Positions 39,194 through 49,969 of a DNA stretch of 64,000 bases are shown here, one piece after another (the first letter of the stretch is position 1; each line of letters begins with the position of its first letter). A program made the translations under genes and the position numbers. The DNA is from Cylicocyclus nassatus (Eukaryota > Nematoda > Chromadorea > Rhabditida > Strongylidae). The notes under the pieces were generated by a model that saw nothing but the letters and a program-made list of their open reading frames with translations, was not told the DNA's origin and made no database searches. The stretch covers positions 106,781,769-106,845,768 of the forward strand of contig CATQJL010000001.1 of the NCBI GenBank assembly GCA_958299035.1, given 5' to 3'.

Positions 39194-39737
39194 CAGTCGA
39201 GTAGCCCGGTAAATATAATGCGCCTGCAGATGCGGCAGCACTTGCGCTTGAACAGGTTCAAGGTGATTTCAGTGTATTCTTTGCTCACTCTTCATTTTTC
39301 AGTTATGCCTCAGCCGGGGAGTAGAAGGTAGGTTAGAGAGCAGCTTTTGTTGTTTTGACCAGTCCCTTCGTCGTTTGAGTTCAGATTTACCTTCTGGTAG
39401 CTGCATCGCATTTATTTGTGACGTAACCTTGCCTTTATCTCTTTTCTATTAAAAAGCGTTTCTTAGAAGCGCTAAGTTTTTTTTATCCTATACATTTTTT
39501 TATCACATGAAATAGTGATGTCAGACACCGTTATTTTCAGAAAAGATCTGCTCTTGGTGAGCATATTATCTTTATTAAAACTTAGCTTACTCCTGTTCGA
39601 TTGAGGCATACCTGAGAAATGAAGAATGAGTAAAGAAAACAAACTATTTGAAACTTCTCGCTCTGCGGCAACTGTTCGCGCGCAAGTGCTGCTGCTTTCG
39701 CAGCCGCACTATATCTACCTGGAAGTCTACTCGACTG
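39194..39737. mobile_element. Tc1-type CAGTCGAG foldback, copy 1
   Basis: CAGTCGAGTAG after TA at the left and CTACTCGACTG before TA at the right bound 544 bp. The relative at 52032-52770 is better preserved. Confidence 0.6.
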
Positions 39738-39995
39738 TAATGTCCTCTACTAGGCGGGTGCCGGATGAGGCCGCAGGTAAGGAATACACTGCGCACGGCG
39801 GCCGCTTTGCCGCGCACGTAGCGCTCAAATTGTGTGCCCGACAAAACTCTCCGATGAAATTGGCACGCGAGAGATAAGGGGGTCAGGAGCTAGGGCGGAT
39901 ACACGACGCCGTAAGTAACGTTGTAAAAGAAGTGTTGGTTTATTTACTGTAGAAGCCGCTCGTAGCAACGCTTCAAAAAATTCGCGCCGATCCTC

Positions 39996-40220
39996 CAGTC
40001 GAGTAATTTCCCGCTTAATATAGTGTGCTTGCACAGAAGATAAGTGCGGTGAAAATGAGATGAATTTTGCGCGTGAACAAATACTCACGCCAGTGCTGCC
40101 GGCATTTTGCGCGCGCGATTGGCCTGCTGCACAGTCGAAGCTATCTCTTCACGCGCAAATTTTACCGCATTTCACTTTCTGTGCAAGCGCATTATATTAA
40201 GCGGAAAATCTACTAGACTG
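39996..40220. mobile_element. Tc1-type CAGTCGAG MITE, copy 2
   Basis: CAGTCGAGTAATTTCCCGCT and TGTGCTTGCACAGAAG at the left are mirrored by TTCTGTGCAAGCGCATTATA and CTACTAGACTG before TA. It is 225 bp, with only a short loop between the arms. Confidence 0.65.
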
Positions 40221-40242
40221 TATCGTTTCTTCCACTTTTGCT

Positions 40243-40435
40243 GCTACCCTTCTGGCGTCGCGGACAGCCACGTGTGACTAACACGTTGGCAACGTTGGCA
40301 GCAACACGTTGGCAACATGCAGCAACATGTCGGCGTGGCCAAAAGTCCTGCGAACATGTTGCTGCATCCTGCATGTCGCCAACATGTTGTTGCCACGTGC
40401 CACGTGGCAAGTCTGAGACGCAGACAAAGGGTAGC
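40243..40435. mobile_element. GCTACCCTT foldback MITE
   Basis: GCTACCCTTCTGGCGTC at the left pairs with GACGCAGACAAAGGGTAGC at the right. The interior is a run of overlapping AACATGTTG/GCAACATG inverted motifs, so four overlapping ORFs on both strands are artefacts. Confidence 0.6.
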
Positions 40436-41193
40436 ACCAACTGTGGAGGGGACTATACCTCCTGACCCTTCCCAGAAGACGTTCAAGGGGTGCGATTTCT
40501 ATAGAGGTCACCAATGACAGCTCAATTAAGAGTTATGCGAGTCTTTCAACAATACCAGAGAGAGTGCTCTAGCTCATTGACTTTTTGAAACCACCACTTG
40601 CTAAATTTGACAGCTTTTGGTGAAAACTGGATCGAAAAAATCACAAAAACGCTATTAGGTGCTTTTTAACGGGTTTTTGACCTCCAACATTTATATTTTG
40701 AATCTACAGGGTGCGGAAAAAGTACTGTCCCTTAAAATAAAGCCAGAAAAATCGGCGTAATTCTTAGGTTTTCCTGGTAAACTTGACGCAGATCCTAAGA
40801 TGTGAATGTACTCTAGCATTTTACAGAAACTGGCTAAAAATTTTTGCAATCTCACCCGGCGGTGGATCGCTTTTCGCAACGCATCCCATATCAAGACTTG
40901 CAACTCCCTTTTACAAGTGTGAAGGAAGTGTGAAGTTTTTTGGAAATTTCTTTTGTTTCCAGCATGGATTTGAGAAATCCTCTATTGCTTGAGGAATGTT
41001 GTAGTGTCTTCGAAATATGCTGGAAGTAGCCAGACCGCAGTCGCAGTAGGAGAAAATTTGGGAAGTTTTCCAAAGGAATAGCGTCTGCGGCGCAACAGGG
41101 TGGATCAGAAAAACCGTGGCACAGAAATTACGTATAATCGTTTATCGCTCCAAATATTTATCCCGTTTATCGCTCTTTTCTGTAGATTTGTGA
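40436..41193. other. Intergenic, no recognised feature
   Basis: No supported gene or element was seen in this mixed-composition stretch. Confidence 0.35.
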
Positions 41194-41700
41194 GGTGATT
41201 TCTGTACATTTTCGAGTTTTTAACATAAAAAATTCATAACTTTTGTAGAGAACATCTTATATGCCGAGATGGTCACCATTGGAACCTTATTGTCCTCCGC
41301 TTTCAGAGAGGAAATATATACTTTGACTGGGGTCCGTTGACCCGGCACTTTTTCAGCGAACCCCAGTCAAGGTGTATATTTCCTTTCTGAAAGCGGAGGC
41401 AAGACGGTTCCAATGGTGACCATTTCGGCATATAAGATGTTCATCTACAAAAGTTATGAATTTTTTTATGTTAAAAACTCGAAAATCTACAGAAATCACC
41501 AGGCACACCCTTCACCCAGGCACTTTTTTTGGACAGATCTCTGATAAGCTATATATTTTTTAAAAGCGGAGGACGACGTGGTTCTGATGTTGACCATCGC
41601 GGCATACAAGATGGATCTACAAAAGTTATGAATTTTTATGTTAAAGCTCGTAAGTGTCCAGAAATCACTAGGCACACTTTTCACTAGGTACTTCTATGAA
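41194..41700. repeat. Long hairpin (about 140 bp arms) plus a third related copy
   Basis: The arm starting at 41194 (AGGTGATTTCTGTA) is reverse-complemented to about 41500, sharing CATAACTTTTGTAGA, GGTCACCATTGGAACC and GACTGGGGT. A further partial copy (GGACGACGTGGTTC, GGCATACAAGATGG) runs at 41560-41690. Confidence 0.65.
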
Positions 41701-42483
41701 CGGACTCTAGACAAACTATTTGGTCCCTGAAACCAGAGTGGAACGTTGTACCACCTAACTTTCTCGCTGACGTTGCTGTGCAGCTACAGAAGTTACTATT
41801 TTTTCTCCTGAAGGCTCGTGAATGCCTATAAATCCTCTTCCACCTTTCCGATACACAAACATTCCTACAAATATCTCCTTTGGTTAACTTTACCTCACTG
41901 TTGATTTTTTTCTCGGCTTTTGGTGAAGGGTATCACCTTGGTTCCGGTTCAGGGGTGAAAGGGGGGGGGGAACAATCTCACACTATCGCACCTAAGCTCA
42001 TCTTCACACCACTGACTGGTAACGCTTTGCAGCCTTGAAAAGCCTTCGGATCGGGAGACGGCCCTTCCGGCCACTAGCAGCGTAATTATCACGCGCCTCT
42101 GATTGGTCGGTGCTGCCATGGGAGAGCTATAGTAGACGTTATCTAATCACCTTGGTGCGATGTGTATTAGTGCACACATGAAATTCCTGATGAGGCGGTG
42201 AGGTGTCAGGGCTTAGTTGGGAGCATTTTTGAAAACGAAGTCCCCCATGACTTCGCAAAATTTTACGGAGTCCCTTTTGACATGAAAATCAGTGGGGAGA
42301 CCCTTACTCAATGAAAAAGCGAAAAAAGCGTATTTTGAGGTGTCTATTATAACAGAAAAGCAAAAAAAACATATTTTGAGTTGATAGATATAATTTTCTT
42401 ATGCCTTATTACTTTATTTGCCTTACGTTTCGGCAACACGCCGTCGTTGGAGGCCTAAAAGTAGTCAGTCACTATGATCTACC
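41701..42483. other. Intergenic; single hAT-like terminus near 42052
   Basis: GGGAGACGGCCCTTCCGGCC at 42055 resembles the GGGAGACGG end of the 1.25 kb hAT-like family, without a recognised partner end. The stretch 42229-42275 matches about 2006-2060. No gene was seen. Confidence 0.4.
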
Positions 42484-42760
42484 CTCGATATCAACCCATA
42501 TGTCTTCCCCTAACATGACGTGGAATATATGGGTTAGTGAGGGGCCGCCTCGAGCCGAGCTTGCGCCACGTTGCGGGCGCATCGTTTTGGCGTGACGTGG
42601 CGCTTAAAACAACGTGGCGCAGGCTTTCACATGTTGTTCTTCTTGTCACACCACGCCAAAGATGCGCACGCAACGTGGCGCAACTCTGAAGCGAGGCGGC
42701 GCCTCACCAACCCACGTAATCCACGTCATGTTGAGGGAAGACATATGGGTTGATATCGAG
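42484..42760. repeat. 277 bp foldback with perfect 26 bp outer arms
   Basis: CTCGATATCAACCCATATGT plus CTTCCC at 42484-42509 is matched exactly at 42735-42760. The GC-rich interior has further inverted motifs around CAACGTGGCGC and CGCCACGTTG. It is non-coding. Confidence 0.7.
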
Positions 42761-42959
42761 GTTACGTTCTCTCCGACACCGTTTTCCACTTGTGTTTTAG
42801 ATTCGTCTTTGGTCGTAGTAGAGAGCTTGGAAGAAGAGACTCACTTGTGTGTCACCAGTATGGCAGTGTGACTGCTGGGAACTTGCTCGATTGACTGCGA
42901 GTCGAAAATGGGCAGCGTTTATACTACGTGATTGCTCATATACGTGCAGACAATCTATA

Positions 42960-43130
42960 GATTACAGAAAAGCAGATACGGCATCATATCATTTGTAATG
43001 GATAACTTTTCATTCTTGATAAGTTTTGGGTTACGAGCAAGAATGAAGGATGCCTCTAATGCTTTTCGCGCTGACATTTGAGGTTCGTAAGCTATGATTT
43101 TGCACTTTATGTCATAATCAGGGTCGAGCG
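42960..43130 (-). pseudogene. Penelope-like element fragment (endonuclease C-terminal part)
   Basis: The - strand frame has DYDIKCKIIAYE, ARKALEASFILARNPK and a C-terminal MPYLLFCNL. This parallels the C-terminal half of the GIY-YIG proteins at 13431-13697 and 56492-56830. Its 5' end joins the terminus of a long foldback element at about 43105-43130. Confidence 0.65.
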
Positions 43131-44985
43131 AGAGGTGTGGCACATAAGAGCCGAATACGACCCCCCCTCCCACCTGTCTTCTGTCTCAATACCCTCCCCC
43201 CCTACCATCTTCTCTTCCGTAGGCATGACATAAAGGTTCTACCATGCATAATTAGGCACATATTCGTAACTGTCATGTCAAATAATTACCATGATTCAAG
43301 TTTTAGCAAATTCTGAGGGTTCCCAATATTGGACCACCCAAGTGAGATGAACATTCTCGAAGATGATTAATTATATATCAAAAGTGAATTAGCTGACTCC
43401 TCTTTTTGTACTAAATACAAAGCAATACTCCCTATTTTCCCATACCATGAATCCTGCTCAAAATAGCCATCAAACTATAGAAGCAGGCCAAAATCTCGTT
43501 TGTCCCATGTTTCGCTTCCAATGGCTGCGCTTTCACCAGCCTTTACTCAGAGCGAAGAAGATGAATTAGGACCAAATTATTACTCCTACAAAAAACTACA
43601 AGATTCAGGCTATCACTATCAAACTGTATGTATTTGGTTCGCTAAAAAAATTTTTGGAGGCAAGTTAATGGGGTGTGGCACCACCCTTAAGCTGTGGCGG
43701 CCACAGCTTTTTAGGGGTTGTGCCACACCCCATTAACTTACCTTCAAAGCATTCAAATCTCTGTCTTTTTTTATATGGTTGGTACTGATAAACCTTCTTG
43801 TCCACATAGCAGCAATTTCATTCAGAATTGTATCACCTGGGGTAAGATATAGTCGTTTTTCTTTAGCTAACAAGGGAAGTCACCTAACTTAGGTCGGCCT
43901 TTTGAAATGAGACACATACATTTAGAATCAGCTCGGAACGCTGATTCCAAATATGCTGTCCTTAGCTGCGAAGCGTTCCTCTGAAGCGAGTTATGAGCTT
44001 TTTAGTCTGTGTAATTGACATATAACTGGATATGGAAAGAAGGCCTTTAGATGAAAATCTGCCTAAAAAAAGGGTGGGAAATGGAAATAATATCAAACTG
44101 AGTCACTTGGCTTTGTTAGGGTGTTGTATGCATTTGAACTACTACCTGGATGACGATACCGTAGCATGCCTAAGTCGGTCAGCACGCAAACTTTGCTTAG
44201 GAAAAAGCTCATAACTCGCTTCAGAGGAACGTTTCGCAGCTAAGGACAGCACATTTGGAATTAGCGTTCCGAGCTGATTCTAAATGTATGTATCTTATTT
44301 CAAAAGGCCGACCTAAATTAAATGACTTCCCTTGTAAGCAAATGAAAAACATTGCGAAAATATTGGATTACGGTAATATGCTAGGCCTGCGCTACTACGT
44401 GAATCGCGAGGGAAGGCTGTAAGAACAAGTATATTCGATAGCCTGATCCTCGTAACTTTCACAAAAGTGATTTGAGCCTAATTGTTCTTCTCTATTCTGA
44501 GAAATTGAAAGCGGAAAATAGGACAAACGAGATTTTGGCTTGCTCTGAGTTTCCAGAGTTTGGAGGTTTGTTGCAGTGGGGTTCCTAATACAGCAAAGAA
44601 GTAGTAGTTTTTTGTAATGAGTGCAAAAAAGTAGTTTTCTCATTTGAAACGAAGTTAGCATGTCGTAAATGACCCCCTCACTTAAGTGTCACAATATTTG
44701 AAAACCTCAAAATTCGCTGAAACTTGCCCCTAAGGGGTTATTTGACATGCTCATTATGGTGCTCTTATGCTTTCAGAATTCTTTTAATATGCTTACTGTG
44801 CGTGTACGACGGTAGGCCAAATCATCAGTGCTGGTATTGTGTACAATGGGCCTATCAGACATTGTTGGATGACATAATGTCGCTAACATCATTGTCACCT
44901 CAATAACGATCCCCCTCTTCCTGACCCCTCTACGACCCCAGGTGTGGCGTGGCACACCCCAGGCTTGACTCTGGTCATAATCCAC
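43105..44985. mobile_element. Long foldback element, GGTGTGGCA-type family, copy 3
   Basis: The left end is TCATAATCAGGGTCGAGCGA followed by GAGGTGTGGCAC. The right end is GGTGTGGCGTGGCACACCCC followed by AGGCTTGACTCTGGTCAT. Arms carry TCTGAGGGTTCCCAATATTG and its counterpart, and the palindromic GGGGTGTGGCACCACCC near 43672. An ACAAGG foldback is inserted at 43867-44338. Confidence 0.6.
43867..44338. mobile_element. ACAAGG foldback element
   Basis: CTAACAAGGGAAGTCACCTA and AGGTCGGCCTTTTGAAATGA at the left are mirrored by the right end TAAATGACTTCCCTTGTAAG. The interior repeats AGCGTTCCTCTGAAGCGAGT in both orientations. Confidence 0.7.
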
Positions 44986-45127
44986 ACCGTCATGCTCTTC
45001 TTATCGATGTTTTCTTAATGGACTCATTAAACTTTGCCGTTTCTTGCTAGCTAAGTGTTGGCTTACACGTACACTCAGCGGGCGATCAGTCTCTCATATT
45101 TGGAGTTAAAGGCTCTCTTATTAAGTA
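44986..45127. other. Short intergenic gap
   Basis: No feature was recognised between the long foldback and the CTGGCTTACCCGG repeat. Confidence 0.3.
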
Positions 45128-45475
45128 CAAGCTTTCTTACCCGGCTCCGCTCGGCCCTGTCTAAACACTGTAATAAAGGTCCCATCCTTATCCCTGTACA
45201 GCCTTTCCCTGTGCCCATTTCTACACTTCATTTCCCGTTCACTGTGTTGTTTTCGAAATCAGCATGCCCACTCACCCCCTTGCGCCAACTCCCAGCCCTT
45301 CAGTTCAAATTTTGCAAAAATCGATAAAATCGATGAAATTAATAAGTAATACCAAAAACTAATACTGTATTCGTAATCAGCATGCTCGATTACCCCCCTG
45401 TGCGAACTCCCAGCCCTGTAGCTCAAATTTTGCAAAAAATCGATAAAATTGATAAAAGTTTTTCATATTTCGTAA
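45128..45475 (+). repeat. CTGGCTTACCCGG family repeat
   Basis: It starts CAAGCTTTCTTACCCGGCTC and carries CCCTGTCTAAACACTGTA, then two diverged ATCGAT-type units with CAGCATGCTCGATTACCCCC. Confidence 0.6.
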
Positions 45476-45861
45476 ATCGTAATTTGCATTGACAGTGCAG
45501 GTTGAGGAAGGGTCTTTTTTTCTCTTCCCGCCTCTCAAGGTTTGGGGAAAAGGTTATCATCAAAGTCACTCACCCAATTTTCTTTTCCGTTGTTTCGTGA
45601 CTTTTTCTTTGGAAAAGATTCAAGACTTACAAGCTTATGGAAAAGCTAAGCTTACTAAATTGTTCAGCTGTAAAACCATCTTTTTTTTTAAAAATTACTT
45701 TTCGCCAAAGTTACTGTGTGATATATTGCTCTCGAGATTATTTTGAATTGATGTTATAATGTCACAGAAGCTGAAAGCAATCCAAAAGTGTTTGATGGGG
45801 TCGACATTTCGTATACTATCCATGGTAATTCTTTTATGCTAATCTTCATGTTAGAAAATTA

Positions 45862-46333
45862 CTAACAAGGAAAGGATACTTGGTGACCGTGGCCTTTTGA
45901 AATGAAACCTACACCATTGAATGCATCTTGAAGCGCTGTTTGCAAGTCTGTTTCCACTATCTGCTGTGCGCTCTTCCCAAAGAAGTCTTGAACATTTCTT
46001 GTCACCAAAATCTGCACTGTTTTTGATGCTGGATTCACCAATATCGTTAGAATGTTCGCTTATGCACTATAAAAGAGAGTACAGATAAAGTAAAGCTTTA
46101 CGTTAAGCTCAGGAAGACTGTCACCGATTCATCAGAGCCTAAAAAGCCTAGATACTGACGATTTTGACTGCCTAACTCTCGCAGAATCAAAATGTAAAAA
46201 AGTCCGTAACTTTGTTCAGGGAGTCGCACAGCAGATAATGAACATAGATTCAGAATCAGCGTTCCAAGACGCACCTACTGATATACATCTCATTGCAAAA
46301 GGGCACGGTCACCAAGTATCCTTCCCTCGTAAG
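45862..46333. mobile_element. ACAAGG foldback element
   Basis: CTAACAAGGAAAGGATACTT with GGTGACCGTGGCC at the left is mirrored by GGTCACCAAGTATCCTTCCC and CGTAAG at the right. It most resembles the copy in eRF3 intron 6. The stretch 45476-45861 before it has no recognised feature. Confidence 0.65.
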
Positions 46334-46501
46334 ATGCGAAAATTTCCGGAAGTTTTTCTCCGAGTTTACCAAGAGAAACTGTCGAAATTGATTGCTCTAC
46401 ATTAAAGCTTTGCTTTATTTAAACATTGCCCAGTGATTCAGAAAATCGTAGAAATGAGAATGGCAAAGTTATAGATAAGTAAAAGTGAGTTGTTGTTCCT
46501 T

Positions 46502-46924
46502 ATGGGCAGTGGCTGGGCAGAATCTTTTTAAGAAATTTCCGCTTACCTGGGGTTATCCGAGGCGCTGATGCCAAAAATCCATGTTAGAAAGCTTGAAAGT
46601 GACGAGAAACGATCTTTTTCCAAGGCCTTTCTTTTTGAGTGTGGACGAGTAGTACCGCGCCAGAGACGCAGAGTCGGTGCAGGACCCTTTTGATATAACA
46701 TTGTGGCGTGCCGCCTCTAACGGTGGGAGGTAAATCGCGAGCTCGTCCGAGCGCATGTAAGAAGGGCTTACGCGCACGGATTTCGGAGCAATTTTTTTGG
46801 TAGGGAAGGCAAAATGTGCGACCGGAATTGCTCTGCTTTTATAGTGGGGGGGGGGGGGAGGGTGTAAGCAACCTACTGCATCAAAATTCCGGGTCTTCAG
46901 TTTTGCCGATCCACTGCCTTTATG
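46502..46924. mobile_element. GGCAGTG-ended element, diverged
   Basis: GGGCAGTGGCTGGGCAGAAT at the left and GCCGATCCACTGCCTTTAT at the right form imperfect ends. The interior CCAGAGACGCAGAGTCGG resembles CAGAGACGCAGAGTCGC in the element at 38024-38423. Confidence 0.45.
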
Positions 46925-47111
46925 TACAGGAATCCGTAGGTGGCGTATATTCTGGATTTTTCCCTCAATCAGAGACAAGCGGATTGTGCGTAGAATGAAG
47001 AATTGCTGAAGAACCTATATGTTATGTCCAGCGTCTATGTTACGGACATGACGCTGTCCGTAACATAGTCGCTAAATCTGATCTTTGAATTCAAACCTAA
47101 AAATATTAGCC
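46925..47111. repeat. Hairpin at 47035-47068
   Basis: CTATGTTACGGACA pairs with TGTCCGTAACATAG around a six-base loop. Nothing else was recognised in this short stretch. Confidence 0.5.
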
Positions 47112-49824
47112 TTAGGGCCGCATGCACTAACATCCCCGCGGGGAGGGGATCGCAGCTTAAAAGAAAGCTTTATATTTCAAAACTCCAGATACCTGGATTT
47201 CACGTTGTGTACCTGTCTGTAAGTATTCCTGCTACCCTTCACTATGAACATGTTGAAGAGGAGCGAGAAGCTGTACGAACCGCATTTTTCAGCTTTTGTA
47301 TGATCCCTGATGATCCCCGGCGCTTTAAAGTCATTTTTCTTTCTTCGAAGTTAAAGTGCTAAGCATGTTGCTGGTAAGAACAAATGATGTTTTGAAGTCA
47401 TGAAATTTTCGATGATCCACAGGTCGAAATTTGAGGTTACCGAAAATTCGACTTTTCAAAAACTCATTTGTTCTTATCAGCAACATGTTAGCACTGTTGG
47501 GTTAGATAATCTGCACAACTTTGGAAGGTTTTCGTTAACTTCGGAGAAGTAAAAATGACTTTAAAGAAAAGCACCGGGGATCATCAGGGATCATACAAAA
47601 ACCGGAAGATGAGGTTCGTACAGCTTCTCGCTCCTGTTTAACATATTCATACTGAAGGATAGTAGGTTACGGATAGGTACACAACGTGAAATCCAGGTAT
47701 CTGGCATAGGTGCGATGGGGTGATCGGGGGTCCCTCGAAAGTGAAGGGTGTCCCAGCTGATTTTGACCTCCAAAAGTGAAGGGTGTCTGGAAAGTGCCGG
47801 CGTCGACCGGGGGGGGGGTTGAAAAAATGGTGAAAATTATAAAATTATCCAGTTTGAATGGTCAAATTCTCTAAACTGGATTTGTATGAAATATAATTAG
47901 TGAAATGTTCATAAGTACTTTGTTTTGAAATTATATAAATATTATTCCATTTTCATACACCATTTTTCGGTGAGAAGATGCATGTTTAGGTGGGTGGAAC
48001 GTGTAATGTTGTAAATGTGATTTCGACCGAAAATTACAATGGACAATGGCAGATACTCGAGGCTTGGAAGCTGAATGAAGTTTTACCTGTATAAATTTGG
48101 ATAATATTAATAAGAGACTCCGCGATGATTAGGAATTATTGTTGCAAATAAATCCGTAAGTCGGTATCTATGGAGTACAATAAAAAAATTTGTTGCTCAA
48201 TTGTGTCCACTTTAAGCAGAATAAACATACACAGTGTAGCACAGTGATAAGACTAGTATAACTGATGTCAGGAGAAATTCCTAGGGCAGTAAAGTTGAAG
48301 CTACGATGTTGACGATAATTGAGCAAGGTCACTTTTTCTAATTTGTGTAACTTGCAGTAGATCGCTCTCTAGTATAACTCTTGTATAAATGGGCTAAAGC
48401 CAATTTTGAGCTAGATTCGGATTCTGGCCTTTAAAAGCTATACAACGATATATAATTTGTGAGGTGCAATATCTTTGCCAGGTGAGATAGTTTCCAGAGG
48501 TCCAACGGTACCCCCCCCCCCCCTCCACGTCAGAGCTCCATATCTCCAAAGAGATTCCATGGGAGCGACTGATTCCCAAATTTACCTCTGTTTTTCAAGC
48601 GCCTTTTATTTCTTGCTGTAACTCTCCTTCAGTATATCCGATCTTTCTGCGAGGGTATAGGTAAGACTCAGTAAACCTCCCTCTGTAAGACGCATAAAAA
48701 ATTGAAGCATGAAATGCCCCCGTCGCCAAGATATGAAGCTGCAAAAAAACCATCAAAAATCGATTTTTTTAATATAACTCTTATATAAGTAATTAATTCA
48801 AAACGGGAATAGTGTAGGTAGATTCGTCTCCTCAAGAGCTTTCGAATGATATATAACATGTGGGGGTCTACTGCTTCCGGGTTGCGGGAAGGGGGGTGAT
48901 CGCTCTCAGTTCAGGGCGATCATCTGGCGGCGCCTCTCCAATGCATTAAGGTGGCGGGGGGTGATCACCCTGAACTGAGGCCGATCACCCCCCCCCTCGC
49001 AGAGCTTAAAAATATAGGACCCCCACATGCTATATATCATACGAGAGCTCTTGATGAGTACAATCTACCTATACCGATTTTCGCTCTATTTGCGAATTCA
49101 TAACTCTAAGAGGAATACTTTTTAGGATCTACTTTTTTTCTATGTGATAGAGGAAAGGTTCCTTATTAACGCCTATACTCTCGCAAGATGAAATTCTGCA
49201 ACTTACTCAAGTTATACTGACTCAAAAACTGACTTTTCTCAAATTTGGCCAACATTGTGACTGCAACTGTGCTGCCCTAAAAATTTCTCCTGACACCATT
49301 TGTACTAATTTTATCATTGTTCTGGACTCTATATCTTTATCTACTTTGAGCGAACACAAATGAACACCATTCTTTTATTGTACTACATAAATATCGACAT
49401 AAAATTTTATTTGCAAAAAAATAAAACATGATCAATGCAAGGTCTTTTATTAACATCATCCACATCAATATTCTCCAGGTAAATCTGTCGTCCATCAGCG
49501 CCTTTCAGGCCTCCAAAGTAACTGCCATTGTCCGCCGCCCATGTTATTGTCGGTCGAGATCATTTTTATAAGAGCTGCGTTCGATCCTTCTGAAAATGCA
49601 TTTGTTCATTGATATTTTTGTAATTGTGCAGTAATTTCTCACCTTCAAAAAAAATTTTCGTCCGTCAGGTGAAGGGGGGGGGTGGTCCGGCCTCCAAAGT
49701 GAAGGGGGGGGGTGAGCATTTGCTCACCCCATCGCACCTATGGTATCTGGAGTTTCGAAATACAAAGCTTTCTTTTGAGCTGCGATCCCCTCCCCAGTGG
49801 GGAGGTTAGTGCATGCGGCCCTTA
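47112..49824. mobile_element. PIF/Harbinger-like foldback MITE, copy C, split by a hAT-like element
   Basis: It begins GGGCCGCATGCACTAACATC at 47115 and ends at 49821, with TTA on both sides (47112-47114 and 49822-49824). The sequence is continuous with the family at 47115-47704 and 49743-49821; the 2038 bp between is a separate insertion. Its right end lies only 148 bp upstream of the ETFRF1 start codon. Confidence 0.8.
47697..49750. mobile_element. 2.04 kb hAT-like element, perfect 19 bp TIRs and 8 bp TSD
   Basis: The element 47705-49742 begins CATAGGTGCGATGGGGTGA and ends with its exact reverse complement. It is flanked by GTATCTGG (47697-47704, 49743-49750). GTGAAGGG motifs repeat at both ends, and poly-C/poly-G tracts lie inside. 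A large inverted repeat occupies about 48400-49130. No transposase frame is apparent, so it seems non-autonomous. Confidence 0.85.
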
Positions 49825-49950
49825 GTGTTGAACGCAAAAGCTTAGCAGCGACAACTACATCATACCATTTGTACCGTACATGACCAGCTCGACCAGAAAC
49901 TTTTGCGTCCTGTGCTTTTTTGTGACGTACATAAAAGCTCATTGTGAGTT

Positions 49951-49969
49951 GGTTTCAGCCAATCTTCTG
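49951..49969 (+). promoter_or_regulatory. Probable spliced-leader (trans-splice) acceptor for ETFRF1
   Basis: GTTGGTTTCAG ends at 49958, and the start codon follows at 49970. In nematodes an acceptor this close to the ATG with no upstream coding exon usually receives a spliced leader. A cis-spliced 5' untranslated exon is the alternative. Only about 134 bp separate it from the upstream transposon. Confidence 0.55.

Noticed and set aside
40213..40517. Cluster of five overlapping ORFs of 66-80 codons
   Set aside because: They all lie in a short foldback MITE with reiterated AACATG motifs, and strand symmetry explains them.
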